DNA from: Cyanobacteria bacterium SZAS LIN-3
GTDB taxonomy: Bacteria > Cyanobacteriota > Vampirovibrionia > Obscuribacterales > Obscuribacteraceae
DNA: 64,000 nt
Assembly: GCA_018266215.1 (NCBI GenBank)
Contig: JAFEAV010000019.1
Coordinates: forward strand, 1-64,000
Direction of reading: 5' to 3'
In this document: positions 43,502 to 52,646 of the stretch, piece by piece
How positions within the stretch are numbered: position 1 is the stretch's first letter
How the letters are laid out: each line of letters starts with the position of its first letter
Made by a program: the position numbers and the translations under genes
The notes under the pieces: generated by a model
Databases searched by the model: none
What the model was told of the DNA's origin: nothing
Seen by the model: only the letters and a program-made list of their open reading frames with translations

Positions 43502-45103
43502 TCAGGCTAATAATCGAAGTCGATGCCTGAGTTTCGCATAGACCACCTTTGAGTGGTGCCGTTCGTCCATAGGGAGTTTGTCTAGGACCACGAATTTGTC
43601 GACCGAAATATTGGCCGAGGCAAAGGCTGATTTTAACTGGGGTAATACAGTCGATTGTTCGTCTTTGCTCCTGAGAGTGAGTGCCAGAACACCTTTGTCT
43701 CTCACTTCTACAAAGGCGCACTTCTCTACTCCATGGTTTGCCATCGCTACAAGTTCAACGGTCAGGGGATAGATCCTGCGGCCGGACAATTTGACTCCGG
43801 CAGAGATCCTTCCAGTCAGGATAAGTTCACCCGACTCATCTATAAAGCCGGCATCGCCGGTGCGGTGATAAGTCACTCCATCGACGCAAAATTTTGTCTC
43901 ACAGTCTCCATAACCAGCAAGGTATCCTTTGATGATGTGCGCACCACTGACTACGATTTCGCCTTCGCAATTTCTTGGCAGAGAGATTCCTGCAAAGCAT
44001 TCCGCCGATAATTCCGGCGGCTGCGCTTTTTCTGTTTGCTTGTTCTGGCGATTATTCAGTACAGTAGAGTCGATTATGCGCAACTCAACTCCGTCTATCT
44101 GTTTGCCCAGTGGAAGACCATGCCTGGCGATAATCCTGTCACCGGGGCAATACTGCCGATGACAAATGGGCTCGGCTTCGGTCGACCCGTAAACTGTCGT
44201 CAGGATCACACCGGGCATAGCCGCATTCAGATCAGTCAGCAGCTCGGGGAAAACCGGCCCGCCGCCAACCACGACCTCCTTGATCGATACGTTCAACACT
44301 GAATTCCTGGTTATAAGATCGCAAATCTGCAACAAACTATTTGGTGCACAGAGTATTCTGTTCGGCGCCAGATACTTCAATTGACCCAGGAGCGCCCGGT
44401 CATCATTTGCTGCAATTATTGCCGTATCCCCTGCTGCCAGCGTCGAGAGTATGAACATAGGCAGAGTGGTGAGAACCTGCATGAATTCAGCGTTTGCGTC
44501 AGGTGGTAGAGTGCGTCTGAGTAGTTTTGCCTGTTCCACCAAAAAACCATGTGAACGCAATATCCCCTTGGGCATGCCCGTGCTGCCGCTGGTGAATGTA
44601 ATAAGAGCAGGATGGTCTTTTGGTACGGCTACAACATTTTGCTTTGCGGCACCACTGGCATTTTCCGCAAAAATCACCTGAGAGTTAATCGTCTTACCCA
44701 TTCCAAATACTGGTGCTACCACCGCCAGCGCTTTTAATCGCGGGTCAAAAATCAATACGTTGGGTCGGGCAAGTTTAAGACAATGCAGGATCTTACTAAA
44801 ACTGTATCCGGGATCGATAAATAGGGCCTGGGCTCCGATTCTAAAAACAGCCAGCAGCAAGCTGATGAGCTCCCTCTTCAGCGGCACCAAAATAAGTACT
44901 ATATCCAGCGGCTTCACACCCTGTTGTCGCAATATTTCCGCGGTGGTGTCGACTTCCTCCTCAAGCTGTAAAAACGTTGCCGTGCGAGTACCCCCGTGAT
45001 AGTCGATGATGGCCGGTCGGTGCGGCGCATTGAGCGCCAGGTCCTGAAGTATGTGGCTGACGTTATGGTTGATGCTTGTAATGCCCTGTGCATTCATGTT
45101 CAT
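43502..45103 (-). CDS. AMP-forming acyl ligase (OleC-like)
   Basis: The 533-residue protein belongs to the ANL adenylating superfamily: P-loop ITFTSGSTGMPKG, VYGSTEAEPI, YHRTGDAGF, and a C-terminal hinge/Lys region (LTGRISAGVKLSGRRIYP, MDERHHSKVVYAKL). The GSTEAEPI motif and overall length recall OleC-type and long-chain acyl ligases, more than acetyl-CoA synthetase. It would activate a carboxylate, probably a fatty acyl group, as adenylate or thioester. It is the last gene of the six-gene minus operon and overlaps the upstream GNAT-like gene by four bases (ATGA). Confidence 0.85.
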   Translation of the reverse strand: MNMNAQGITSINHNVSHILQDLALNAPHRPAIIDYHGGTRTATFLQLEEEVDTTAEILRQQGVKPLDIVLILVPLKRELISLLLAVFRIGAQALFIDPGYSFSKILHCLKLARPNVLIFDPRLKALAVVAPVFGMGKTINSQVIFAENASGAAKQNVVAVPKDHPALITFTSGSTGMPKGILRSHGFLVEQAKLLRRTLPPDANAEFMQVLTTLPMFILSTLAAGDTAIIAANDDRALLGQLKYLAPNRILCAPNSLLQICDLITRNSVLNVSIKEVVVGGGPVFPELLTDLNAAMPGVILTTVYGSTEAEPICHRQYCPGDRIIARHGLPLGKQIDGVELRIIDSTVLNNRQNKQTEKAQPPELSAECFAGISLPRNCEGEIVVSGAHIIKGYLAGYGDCETKFCVDGVTYHRTGDAGFIDESGELILTGRISAGVKLSGRRIYPLTVELVAMANHGVEKCAFVEVRDKGVLALTLRSKDEQSTVLPQLKSAFASANISVDKFVVLDKLPMDERHHSKVVYAKLRHRLRLLA

Positions 45104-46005
45104 TGCTTCGTACTTCCAAAGAGTGCAAATCTGTTGAGCTGTTTGCCACCAAGCTGAGCGGGTAATGCTGCGCTGATATTACTGTCTTTGATCAGGGCGC
45201 AGAGGACACTGCTATAGCCAAGATGAAGGCAGCGCTCCAGTAGTGTGTGAAAAAGGAAACGCCCGGTGGCTCGGGGTGCGGTTACACTTCGGGCGATCGT
45301 TTTGGCAATGACGAGAGATTTATTGACCGGATCCGGAAGGGCGAGCATCACTGCTAAAACTTCACGACTTCTCTCTGACTGGGCGATCAAAACCAGCTCC
45401 TCTCTAATCAAGCTCTTCAGGGGCTGATAAAGTGCTTTGAAGTCTGAAAGGTTTATATCACTGTAGAGGAAGTTTTTGCAAAAAGCCGCGGTGCTGAAGG
45501 CATGGAGCAATGTCATCTCGTTGTCATAGTCGGATAAGTTGAGCTGACGAATTTTCACATCGGTGGATATCTGCTCGGTCGATATCTCGCCGGTTCGCCT
45601 TACCGCCTGCGGCAAATCAGCAATGATTGACGAATGATAAGTGGCCATAATAGGCATATCGGCACTGTAAAAGTCAGCGGCCGTAAAGCCTGGATATGAC
45701 GGCTCAACAAAAGTAAGATTGCTCGGGTCCGACAATGGCAGTCGATAGCGGTGCCAGGTATCACCGTCTATCGGACCTATCACTTTCTGTGCGCCGAGTT
45801 CAAACAGTCTCTTCTTTGCCGCGACGAGTAGGGCTGTTCTGTCAACCTCGGTTGCATCCTTATCAGCCTTGAGATTACCTATATAACCAAGCTGCCAGCC
45901 CTTTCCAACTGCAGGCAAATAGAGTTTTGCGCTCAAACCCTCACAGGAAAGATCCTCTACCCTGGCTGCTTCTGTCGTTCTTGTGTGTTGTGTATGATTT
46001 TTCAT
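45100..46005 (-). CDS. GNAT-like acyltransferase
   Basis: ATG 46005 comes two bases after the stop of the kinase-like gene; the frame extends to 46059, which would overlap it by 52 bp. The 301-residue protein has the look of a two-part GNAT N-acyltransferase: an N-terminal part ending in KVIGPIDGDTWHRYRLPL, and a C-terminal GNAT half (VKIRQLNLSDYDNEMTLLHAFS, VLAVMLALPDP, SVTAPRATGRFLFHTLLERCLHLGYSSV). The CoA loop is not textbook (RATGRFL). The assignment is moderate. In context it could acylate the product of the other operon enzymes using the acyl group activated by the ligase. Confidence 0.6.
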   Translation of the reverse strand: MKNHTQHTRTTEAARVEDLSCEGLSAKLYLPAVGKGWQLGYIGNLKADKDATEVDRTALLVAAKKRLFELGAQKVIGPIDGDTWHRYRLPLSDPSNLTFVEPSYPGFTAADFYSADMPIMATYHSSIIADLPQAVRRTGEISTEQISTDVKIRQLNLSDYDNEMTLLHAFSTAAFCKNFLYSDINLSDFKALYQPLKSLIREELVLIAQSERSREVLAVMLALPDPVNKSLVIAKTIARSVTAPRATGRFLFHTLLERCLHLGYSSVLCALIKDSNISAALPAQLGGKQLNRFALFGSTKQ

Positions 46006-46007
46006 TG

Positions 46008-47339
46008 TTATAGCGTCGCGACGAAAGCAAAAAGTGAGCCCAGGGATGAGCAGAGGCATTGCTTAAACCAACGTCCGTTGGACGTGATTTTTAGCGGATT
46101 CTGATTTTTGATCAGCAGGAAGATAAGAGTAAAGGCAATAATCCAGAGCGGTGAGAGAAAGATATTGGCGATGAGGAGCCAGGACTTGCCGGTGGTCAAA
46201 AAGAGCGGCAGCATGATCATGCCGGCACTCTTGCAGGCGTTTTTACAGACAATCAATAGTTTCAAGAACATTGTTCTGGAGCTGTTAAATTCGTGCAGTC
46301 GTATATGTGCGCTGGCGATAATTGAGGCATTAATGGCCAGACCCAGAGCATAAGGGTAAATAAATCCCGGGGTTTCCCAGCGGTCGTAAGCACACAACCA
46401 GGCGAGCCCACCCAGGGCCACACTGCAAACTGCCAGCACCGAATGACTGGTATTTTGGAATCTTACAGGCAGCAATAAACGATAGAAAGCAAAAAGAATT
46501 ATCGGCAGCGAGAACCATAAAAATCCGCCCATGGCATGCGCGGCAAAACCGTAAATGAGTACGGCCAGTGTGGCGCCGCCTTCGAGAGTGGTGCGCTGCT
46601 TGAGCATGAGGACCGTGACTGCAATGGCCAGAAGCACAAGAAAGTGATAGAGGAGTTCAGGGCCACTCAGCCTGGCGCAGCGCACCAGAGCGTAATAAGC
46701 GCCAAGGGGCACTAGTAAGTTGTCCAGGCCACCAAATGACATGCCTTCACAGGCAGTGGCGACCAGAGCGAGAATGAGAGAGACGATTACATAGTAGCTG
46801 TGGAACTGCAAAGGTACAAGCGCGAGCACTACCAGTGAACAGATGAAGGAGGTGATGAAGAAAGCAAAAGACCCCTCAATTGTCTTGGAGCCGTCCACAG
46901 AACGATACTTGCGCACACCTACCCGTCGACCAACCAGGGCGGCGAGCGAATCTGCCAGGGCCAGCAGCGAGACCGGTATCAAGTAAAAACAGAAATTATG
47001 TCTGGCGAGAATAAATAGAATAGTCACAGCCAGAGGGAAAAATATTTCTCCCAGTGAATTTCTCTTGACCCCAAACAGGACTTTCTTGTAGCTATTGTCC
47101 GGGCCCTTGCGCAAAATGAGCATGCCCAGGCAAACAATAACCAGCAAAAAGATAAGCGGCAGGGCTGATGAAAAAAGCCAGGGAAAGGAAAGACAGGACA
47201 GACCCATGATCAGGTGGACAAACTTACGCGTGTCTTCGGCATCGAGGGCAAACATCAGCGAGAGTTTGGGTGCCACTGCAATCAGTGCGGCCAGCGTGCC
47301 GAATACTGAAAATATCGCCAGGTAGTCTGTGGTGTTCAT
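46008..47339 (-). CDS. Phytol/dolichol-kinase-like membrane protein
   Basis: A 443-residue polytopic protein (about 12 helices). Its first half has the marks of the SEC59/DGK1/VTE5 family of CTP-dependent lipid-alcohol kinases: RKFVHLIMG, LADSLAALVGRRVGVRKYRSVDGSKTIEG and EGMSFGGLDNLLVPLGA. Family members phosphorylate dolichol, phytol or diacylglycerol. The second half (from about 230) adds six more hydrophobic segments, more than single-domain VTE5 proteins have, and its role is unknown. It follows the BtaA-like gene by three bases and sits in the operon. Confidence 0.75.
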   Translation of the reverse strand: MNTTDYLAIFSVFGTLAALIAVAPKLSLMFALDAEDTRKFVHLIMGLSCLSFPWLFSSALPLIFLLVIVCLGMLILRKGPDNSYKKVLFGVKRNSLGEIFFPLAVTILFILARHNFCFYLIPVSLLALADSLAALVGRRVGVRKYRSVDGSKTIEGSFAFFITSFICSLVVLALVPLQFHSYYVIVSLILALVATACEGMSFGGLDNLLVPLGAYYALVRCARLSGPELLYHFLVLLAIAVTVLMLKQRTTLEGGATLAVLIYGFAAHAMGGFLWFSLPIILFAFYRLLLPVRFQNTSHSVLAVCSVALGGLAWLCAYDRWETPGFIYPYALGLAINASIIASAHIRLHEFNSSRTMFLKLLIVCKNACKSAGMIMLPLFLTTGKSWLLIANIFLSPLWIIAFTLIFLLIKNQNPLKITSNGRWFKQCLCSSLGSLFAFVATL

Positions 47340-47342
47340 CTT

Positions 47343-48446
47343 TTATGTTTTACAAACTCGTTCAACCAGGAGGCGTTTATAGAAAAAGGTCTTGGTGATG
47401 GCGGCCAGTGAGGTACTGAATTGTTCTTCGATTTGCAGGTGCTGGGGGCAATAGGCGGCTGCTTCTCTGTCCACCAACATGTTCCAGTAGACCATGCGCC
47501 CGTCTGCGGCTGAGGCTCTGACAATCACTTCGGTAAGTGTCCGGCACTGTTCAGGGCTGAGATATTCGAAGACATCCGACAGGTTGAAGCTGTGGATGCT
47601 GCCTTCCGGCAGGGACTCGACAATGTCATTGAGATTTCCCTGGCGCAATTCCAGAGCACCCAGATTGGCCCTGATTGTTTCAAAATTTTCCGGGCGCAGG
47701 TAGTGCGGCAGTGCCGTGCCGTAATCACCGGTAAGTATCCAGCGCAGATATGGATTGTTGGCCGGCTCTTGTTCTATTAAGGCCGTTTTGCTTGCCTGCA
47801 ATAAGAACAGGCTGAGACTTTCCTGGGCATAGGCAAAGAAACACTTTTCCCGCCCCAGAAAGGCCATTGTGAATCGCGAAAAGAACAGCTTGAAAAGAAA
47901 GAGATAGATCAGTGTGCCCCATTTCTTCCTGTAAAACTCAGCTCTCTGATTGCGCGCCTTGGCTTGCAAAAGCTCGTTGACGACTGCCGGACTTTTGACG
48001 AGGGGCAAAACGAAGCGGCGAAACACTCTGAAATAGCGCTCCATCTTGCCCTGATCGATGATGCCTTTGTCAATCAGATCGGTGTTTTGATCAAAGTACT
48101 GCCTAGCCTGACTGCTCAAGTCCATGCGCATTTTGCTGTATAACGCCAGGCGATCGTCTGTCTCTTGCTGGTGGTCGGCCCCGAGGAAATAGAGCATCTC
48201 GGCGTGACTCAATGCCCTGAAACACTGCGTCTTAAGCTCGAGCAATGCCAGCTGAGCAGCGCTCAAGTCCACAGCTATGACTTTGGCAGGCGAGCAAGTA
48301 AGGAGCGACAGAGTATTGTCCCCCGCCGAACAGATAGACAAGACTGTCTGTCCGGGCTTTACCTTCATATGCTGCAAGAGAGTATCGCTGTCTTCCCAGC
48401 ACTGGGAATAGCGAATCATATTCTTGTTAATATCATCTACGCCCAT
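47343..48446 (-). CDS. BtaA-like (DUF3419) aminocarboxypropyltransferase
   Basis: The 367-residue protein matches DUF3419/BtaA: IRYSQCWEDSDTLLQHM, SAM loop LSICSAGDNTLSLL (about 36-49), VIAVDLSAAQLALLELK and FNLSDVFEYLSPEQC. BtaA moves the 3-amino-3-carboxypropyl group of S-adenosylmethionine to diacylglycerol, giving the betaine-lipid precursor. No BtaB N-methyltransferase gene is in the operon. Its neighbours point to a lipid-alcohol or prenyl acceptor instead, so the acceptor is unsettled. The protein is somewhat shorter than Rhodobacter BtaA. It overlaps the upstream phosphotransferase gene by ten bases. Confidence 0.8.
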   Translation of the reverse strand: MGVDDINKNMIRYSQCWEDSDTLLQHMKVKPGQTVLSICSAGDNTLSLLTCSPAKVIAVDLSAAQLALLELKTQCFRALSHAEMLYFLGADHQQETDDRLALYSKMRMDLSSQARQYFDQNTDLIDKGIIDQGKMERYFRVFRRFVLPLVKSPAVVNELLQAKARNQRAEFYRKKWGTLIYLFLFKLFFSRFTMAFLGREKCFFAYAQESLSLFLLQASKTALIEQEPANNPYLRWILTGDYGTALPHYLRPENFETIRANLGALELRQGNLNDIVESLPEGSIHSFNLSDVFEYLSPEQCRTLTEVIVRASAADGRMVYWNMLVDREAAAYCPQHLQIEEQFSTSLAAITKTFFYKRLLVERVCKT

Positions 48447-50971
48447 TGTAATTCTCGTTCTTCTCTTACAGTCAAGATTTTGACCGTGCCTTTAGCGCCG
48501 TCAATTTCAATCAGATCACCGGTCCGTATCTGCTCTAAGGCTCCCTTGGCTGATACCACCGCCGGTAATTTCAATTCTCGGGCGACGATCGCTGTATGAG
48601 ACAGCATGCTGCCGTAGCTGGTGACAATGCCTTTGCACAGAGCAAAATGCATGATCCAACCAGGGTCGGTGCGTTCGGCCACAAGGATCTCGCCCGGGAG
48701 TAGATGCTCCGTCTGCGGATCTTTGATCACCCGGGCCAGTCCCGAGACTACCCCGGAAGACGCCGGTAAGCCTGTTATCGTGCCGGCGATTCCGGCAATA
48801 GAAGCGTCAACAACTTGCTTGTCAAAGACGGCTGCCGCACCAACGGCGCCTGTAATTCGAACACGATCAGGTATGGATGAGGCAAATTGCTTCTCGGCCT
48901 GGCGCCTGAGTGCGGCCAGACCGCGCAAGTTTTTACATGTCGAGGTACCTTCGATGTAGCCCAGGACTTCTTCGATCTCAAGATAGAAAATATCCTGCCT
49001 GGAATCAAGTATGTTCTGCTCGACAAAGCGTTGTCCGATGGTATTGATGATGTCGCGCACCAGACCAAATACGCCGGTGCGGGCAAAGCGCAGGTTTTCC
49101 CTTCCGGCGATCAGATTGCGTGTCGGTCTGCTGATAATATCGCACAGGGTAGCGCGCAGGAAGTTACTGACAGTCGGGCTTTTGCGAGCGGCGCTGACGA
49201 CCTTTAGACCTGGTCTGGCTGTTTTTGCGCTCTGTTCCGTTGACTTAGCTCTAGCCACGGTGGCTATTGTCGAAAGCAGCAGAGCGGGGTTATCGCGCAC
49301 ACTTTCGCTTTCCAGCTTAAGCTCACCGATGGAGCGATCACCAAATTTCTCAAGATAGTTCAGATATTGACCATAGGCCCGGGGATGCGCCGGGAACAAT
49401 TTGTCGACATTTTTGTTTTGCAGCATGGAAGCGATAAGTGCGCCGTCGCCTTTGATCTGTTCGGCGATTTCAGCGATTATCCGTGGTGGCTCGGCGCTGA
49501 CCACGTTGCCCAGGCCTTCAATAAGAGTAGTGGTTGACGACGATCCGCCATCGAGCTTCTGATAAATGCCGAAGAAAATCATGGCGAAGAAGTCATTTAC
49601 GATAGGTGCATCCCAGTGGCGCAGAAGGTCCATCTCCAGTCGGCGATAGAGTCTACAGAGGCTATCGAGATCCATTTCACGAATCTCATTGCGGCTGATG
49701 GCCAGGATGCTGTCGAGACGTTTTTCGAATTGTTTTTTGCTTCCTTCCAGTTTGAAGTACTGTCGCAGAATATGGGCAAGCGCCACCATGGTGGCAAGTC
49801 GTGCGCCAGGGCCCGGTTTGCGATCAGCCTCCGGTGGACTGCTGACCTCGCGGGCCGGGTCCTTCAAGCCCATCATATTTTCCATAAAAGTGCGATTGGT
49901 TCTGTAGGCCGGCAGAAGCGCCATCAGCCTGTACCAGTTGCCCAGGTTGTAGTAAACACGTCCTTCCACAAAGCCGAGCATTCCGGCAAAAATATCTTCG
50001 TTTTTGCTAATGATGACTTCTTTGACACCCATGAGACGGACAAAAGAACGGTAAACCTCAAGGTAGGCCCGACGTACAAATGAAAATGTCATCGGGCTGG
50101 TGATGCCCGGATAGCTCTCCTGAATATTGCTGCCGTCAAAGATGCGCACGTTGCCTGTTGGCTTCGTCGCAGTTGTCGTAACCGGACGCAGCTGGAGTAT
50201 ATAAATCTGATCCTGACTCAGTGCCCATTCCACATCAACGGCAAATCCGCATTTTGTTTTCAGGTCCCTGATTGAGTCTGCCAACAAGCGAGCGTGGCGA
50301 TCGCCTAGTGCTGTGCCGCCACCGCGGCTGATTGCAGTACCATTGACCACAATCTGTTCGCCGTCAACCAGACCTTGCACAAGGTCATCGGCCAGACCGT
50401 CGACGGCATTGATGACGACTTCGTCAGCCCCGGTTACAGGATTGATGGAAAAAGCCACGCCCGCCTGTTCCGCCGGTACCATTACTTGCACCAGCACCGC
50501 CATGCGCGCTGGGCTGCCTGTTTTTGCGGCACCTGCCGGGACCATGGCCTGATACTGAATGACATTGTTTGCCCTGGCTGAGGCTACTACATCTCTGGCC
50601 CTAGACAAAATGTCCGCAGCGTCCACATTCAAAAATGATTTGAATTGCCCGGCAAAGGAGCCTGTCTTCTGATCTTCGCAGAGGCTGGAGGAGCGCACTG
50701 CAAATTTTGCATCTCTGCTGCCACCGCTGATCAACTGCGCGGCGGTGGCAATGTCGGTCGCTAATAAATGTCCGGCACCTCGCTCATTGAATTCGGTCCC
50801 CGCCTTAATCACAAAAAATGGTGGCACTTTGAATTGACCGCAGCCAAGCACGGTGCGCAGTCCCTCTGCCTTCCCACCAATGTGTCCAGCGCCCTCGGGC
50901 TTGAGCGATTTTGCTCCACCCCTGAGGTCGTCCATTAGCAGGATGTTTTGAGTTTTAAAAAGACTATTCAT
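48437..50971 (-). CDS. PEP-synthase-like phosphotransferase
   Basis: An 844-residue protein with the PPDK/PEP-synthase/rifampicin phosphotransferase plan. The ATP-grasp N-terminal region (about 25-290) has GGKAEGLRTVLG, AVRSSSLCEDQKTGSFAGQF and VQVMVPAEQAGVAFSINPVTG. A long middle region follows, then the C-terminal swivelling His domain (about 745-835) with mobile His792 in GSMLSHTAIVAREL. The C-terminal pyruvate-binding barrel of PEP synthase is absent, as in Rph-type enzymes, so the phosphate goes to another acceptor. In this operon that would be a hydroxyl of the lipid or prenyl intermediate. Confidence 0.8.
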   Translation of the reverse strand: MNSLFKTQNILLMDDLRGGAKSLKPEGAGHIGGKAEGLRTVLGCGQFKVPPFFVIKAGTEFNERGAGHLLATDIATAAQLISGGSRDAKFAVRSSSLCEDQKTGSFAGQFKSFLNVDAADILSRARDVVASARANNVIQYQAMVPAGAAKTGSPARMAVLVQVMVPAEQAGVAFSINPVTGADEVVINAVDGLADDLVQGLVDGEQIVVNGTAISRGGGTALGDRHARLLADSIRDLKTKCGFAVDVEWALSQDQIYILQLRPVTTTATKPTGNVRIFDGSNIQESYPGITSPMTFSFVRRAYLEVYRSFVRLMGVKEVIISKNEDIFAGMLGFVEGRVYYNLGNWYRLMALLPAYRTNRTFMENMMGLKDPAREVSSPPEADRKPGPGARLATMVALAHILRQYFKLEGSKKQFEKRLDSILAISRNEIREMDLDSLCRLYRRLEMDLLRHWDAPIVNDFFAMIFFGIYQKLDGGSSSTTTLIEGLGNVVSAEPPRIIAEIAEQIKGDGALIASMLQNKNVDKLFPAHPRAYGQYLNYLEKFGDRSIGELKLESESVRDNPALLLSTIATVARAKSTEQSAKTARPGLKVVSAARKSPTVSNFLRATLCDIISRPTRNLIAGRENLRFARTGVFGLVRDIINTIGQRFVEQNILDSRQDIFYLEIEEVLGYIEGTSTCKNLRGLAALRRQAEKQFASSIPDRVRITGAVGAAAVFDKQVVDASIAGIAGTITGLPASSGVVSGLARVIKDPQTEHLLPGEILVAERTDPGWIMHFALCKGIVTSYGSMLSHTAIVARELKLPAVVSAKGALEQIRTGDLIEIDGAKGTVKILTVREERELQWA

Positions 50972-50988
50972 TTTGACACCAGTTTCAT

Positions 50989-51960
50989 TTAGAAGATTTG
51001 GGCGTTGGCCGAGCAGAGAAAAACAATCAGATAACCAAGAAGGACAGCCAGATTGGAAACTTTCGTTAGAGGCTTTTGCATGGCCCCGCCCTTTGTCATC
51101 TGGCAGGCGAGGAGCACTACAAGCATGTCGGTGACGGCTAAAAGGGTGAGGCCATAAATGGCAGTGGGGAAATATGACAGTGCCAGGGCAAACAGCAGGT
51201 GTGCGGTAAAGAGGCAGGCAGTCAAAAGCGAAAGCGCCTTTCGCAGACCGAGCATTTTGCTGTAGGTTTCTACCCCAGGTTTCTCTTCACTCGCAGCGCG
51301 GATCTTGCGGCCAAGCTCTATTACCAGACCGTTGGCAAAGCCGGCGGCCAGGAATAGATACAGTCCCGGCGAAGTAAAGTCTCTGGTCAGAGGCCAGTGC
51401 CACCAGTCGAGGGCGGTTATGAAAAGATCGCTCAGTACCAGAATGAACATGTGACTGAGTACGTAAAGGAGGGGGCGAGCTCTTAAATATTCAGAACAAA
51501 AGAACTCCCGGGACATTAGGACAAAATATGTCCAGACCAGTGCCAGCAAAACAAGCATCGATGGATTGTAGGACGCCACAAGCACTACCTGAAGACCGGC
51601 ACCGATAGCGGCGGCCCAGGTCAATTCGGCCAGGGATATGAGACCGCGGGGCACCGGGCGCTCGGCCTGATAGAGGGCGTCTTCTTCACGATCCTTCCAT
51701 TCGTCGGCGACTCGCAACTGGAAAAAGAGCGTGTAGATGACGCCAAAACCGACCACCGCTTGCTGCAGAGTGATCACCGAGTGACCCAGGCGAAGTACGC
51801 TCGACAGCGCGATCCCGGCAAGAACGAAGAGCGCGGTGATGACGCTGTAGGCAATTGGCGGGAAGCGCTCCGGCAGATACTGGGCGAAGCGAGCCGGCAG
51901 CGTACTGAGATCGTTCCTGCTGGGGGCGTGCGAAAACGTCATAAACACTCCGTATTTCAA
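50989..51960 (-). CDS. UbiA-family prenyltransferase
   Basis: The 323-residue protein has seven to nine membrane helices and the UbiA first aspartate motif, VADEWKDREED (Asp86, Asp90, Asp94), followed by AERPVPRGLISLAEL. The second site is VIELGRKIRAASEE...VETYSKMLG. It carries Glu and Arg-Lys in place of the usual DxxD, a variant I recall from a subclade of bacterial UbiA proteins with unknown acceptors. It is the first gene of the minus operon. ATG 51960 is used; ATG 51942 (MTFSHAPS) is also possible. It is distinct from the MqnP-like protein near 12 kb. Confidence 0.8.
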   Translation of the reverse strand: MKYGVFMTFSHAPSRNDLSTLPARFAQYLPERFPPIAYSVITALFVLAGIALSSVLRLGHSVITLQQAVVGFGVIYTLFFQLRVADEWKDREEDALYQAERPVPRGLISLAELTWAAAIGAGLQVVLVASYNPSMLVLLALVWTYFVLMSREFFCSEYLRARPLLYVLSHMFILVLSDLFITALDWWHWPLTRDFTSPGLYLFLAAGFANGLVIELGRKIRAASEEKPGVETYSKMLGLRKALSLLTACLFTAHLLFALALSYFPTAIYGLTLLAVTDMLVVLLACQMTKGGAMQKPLTKVSNLAVLLGYLIVFLCSANAQIF

Positions 51961-52011
51961 GCGTTTCGTTGGGTGGATCGGTTTGAGGGCTGTTCGGGCG
52001 AAAGGTTTCTT

Positions 52012-52034
52012 ACCCCCTCATTGTATGAAGGGGT
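52012..52034. other. Stem-loop between divergent operons
   Basis: ACCCCCTCA (52012-52020) and TGAAGGGGT (52026-52034) form a nine-base stem with one mismatch and a five-base loop, about 50 bp upstream of the UbiA start and 200 bp upstream of the plus-strand gene. No U-run follows on either strand, so it is not a terminator. It could be an operator dyad. The rest of 51961-52235 shows no ORF. Confidence 0.35.
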
Positions 52035-52235
52035 GACGCGGCTATATGCCCGGACAATACAGTTTGCCGACTGTAGATCCGGCTCCTAATTACTCCGAGC
52101 CGCCCGTATGCCGGCAATATTCAGGGGTTGACCGTTCTCAGTGTGGATCTCCCTATTTACGCCGAAATGAGCTGGGCTTAAATTTGCGAATCCAGCACAG
52201 GCTGGAGGCGCATCCCACCACAAGGAGGCGGAGCA

Positions 52236-52646
52236 ATGCTTTTGAAGAAATGGCCAGGTTCTGGCAAACAATGGAAACTGATTTTAAGTGTTCTGGGGGT
52301 TATGTTCGTTATGTTCGGCGTGCTCAGCTCGCTTCCGGCTGATGCGCAGGGTCTTGTCGGAGCACCGGTAGATACACATCAAGGAAGTTTACAAGCTGGG
52401 CAGTTGCCAGACTACGGCTACGACCAGGCCCGAGATATATCGCGCGCGGTGACTGCGGTGACTGCACTGCTGTGCTTCGGCATCGGCTGTTTCCGGATGG
52501 GCAAGGTAAAGGGTAAGCGCCTGGCTAAGGAGATTTGCGGACTGGCAATAGTGCCGGTGGCGGTCCACCTGGCCGGTACATTTGCCATCAACAACTTTGG
52601 TGGCCTGGGCGGCTGTCCCGTCGCTTCAATTGAGGTGCTCCAATAA
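52236..52646 (+). CDS. Small membrane protein, function unknown
   Basis: A 136-residue protein with a strong AGGAGG ribosome site before ATG 52236. The first hydrophobic segment (LILSVLGVMFVMFGVLSSLPADAQG) looks like a signal peptide or signal anchor. Two more segments (AVTAVTALLCFGIGCFRMG and LAIVPVAVHLAGTFAI) probably span the membrane. No motif is recognised. It overlaps the next gene by one base (TAATG), so the two proteins are made together. Confidence 0.65.
   Translation: MLLKKWPGSGKQWKLILSVLGVMFVMFGVLSSLPADAQGLVGAPVDTHQGSLQAGQLPDYGYDQARDISRAVTAVTALLCFGIGCFRMGKVKGKRLAKEICGLAIVPVAVHLAGTFAINNFGGLGGCPVASIEVLQ

Noticed and set aside
52012..52034. Stem-loop between divergent operons considered as a terminator
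   Set aside because: No U-run follows on either strand, and both flanking genes point away from it.
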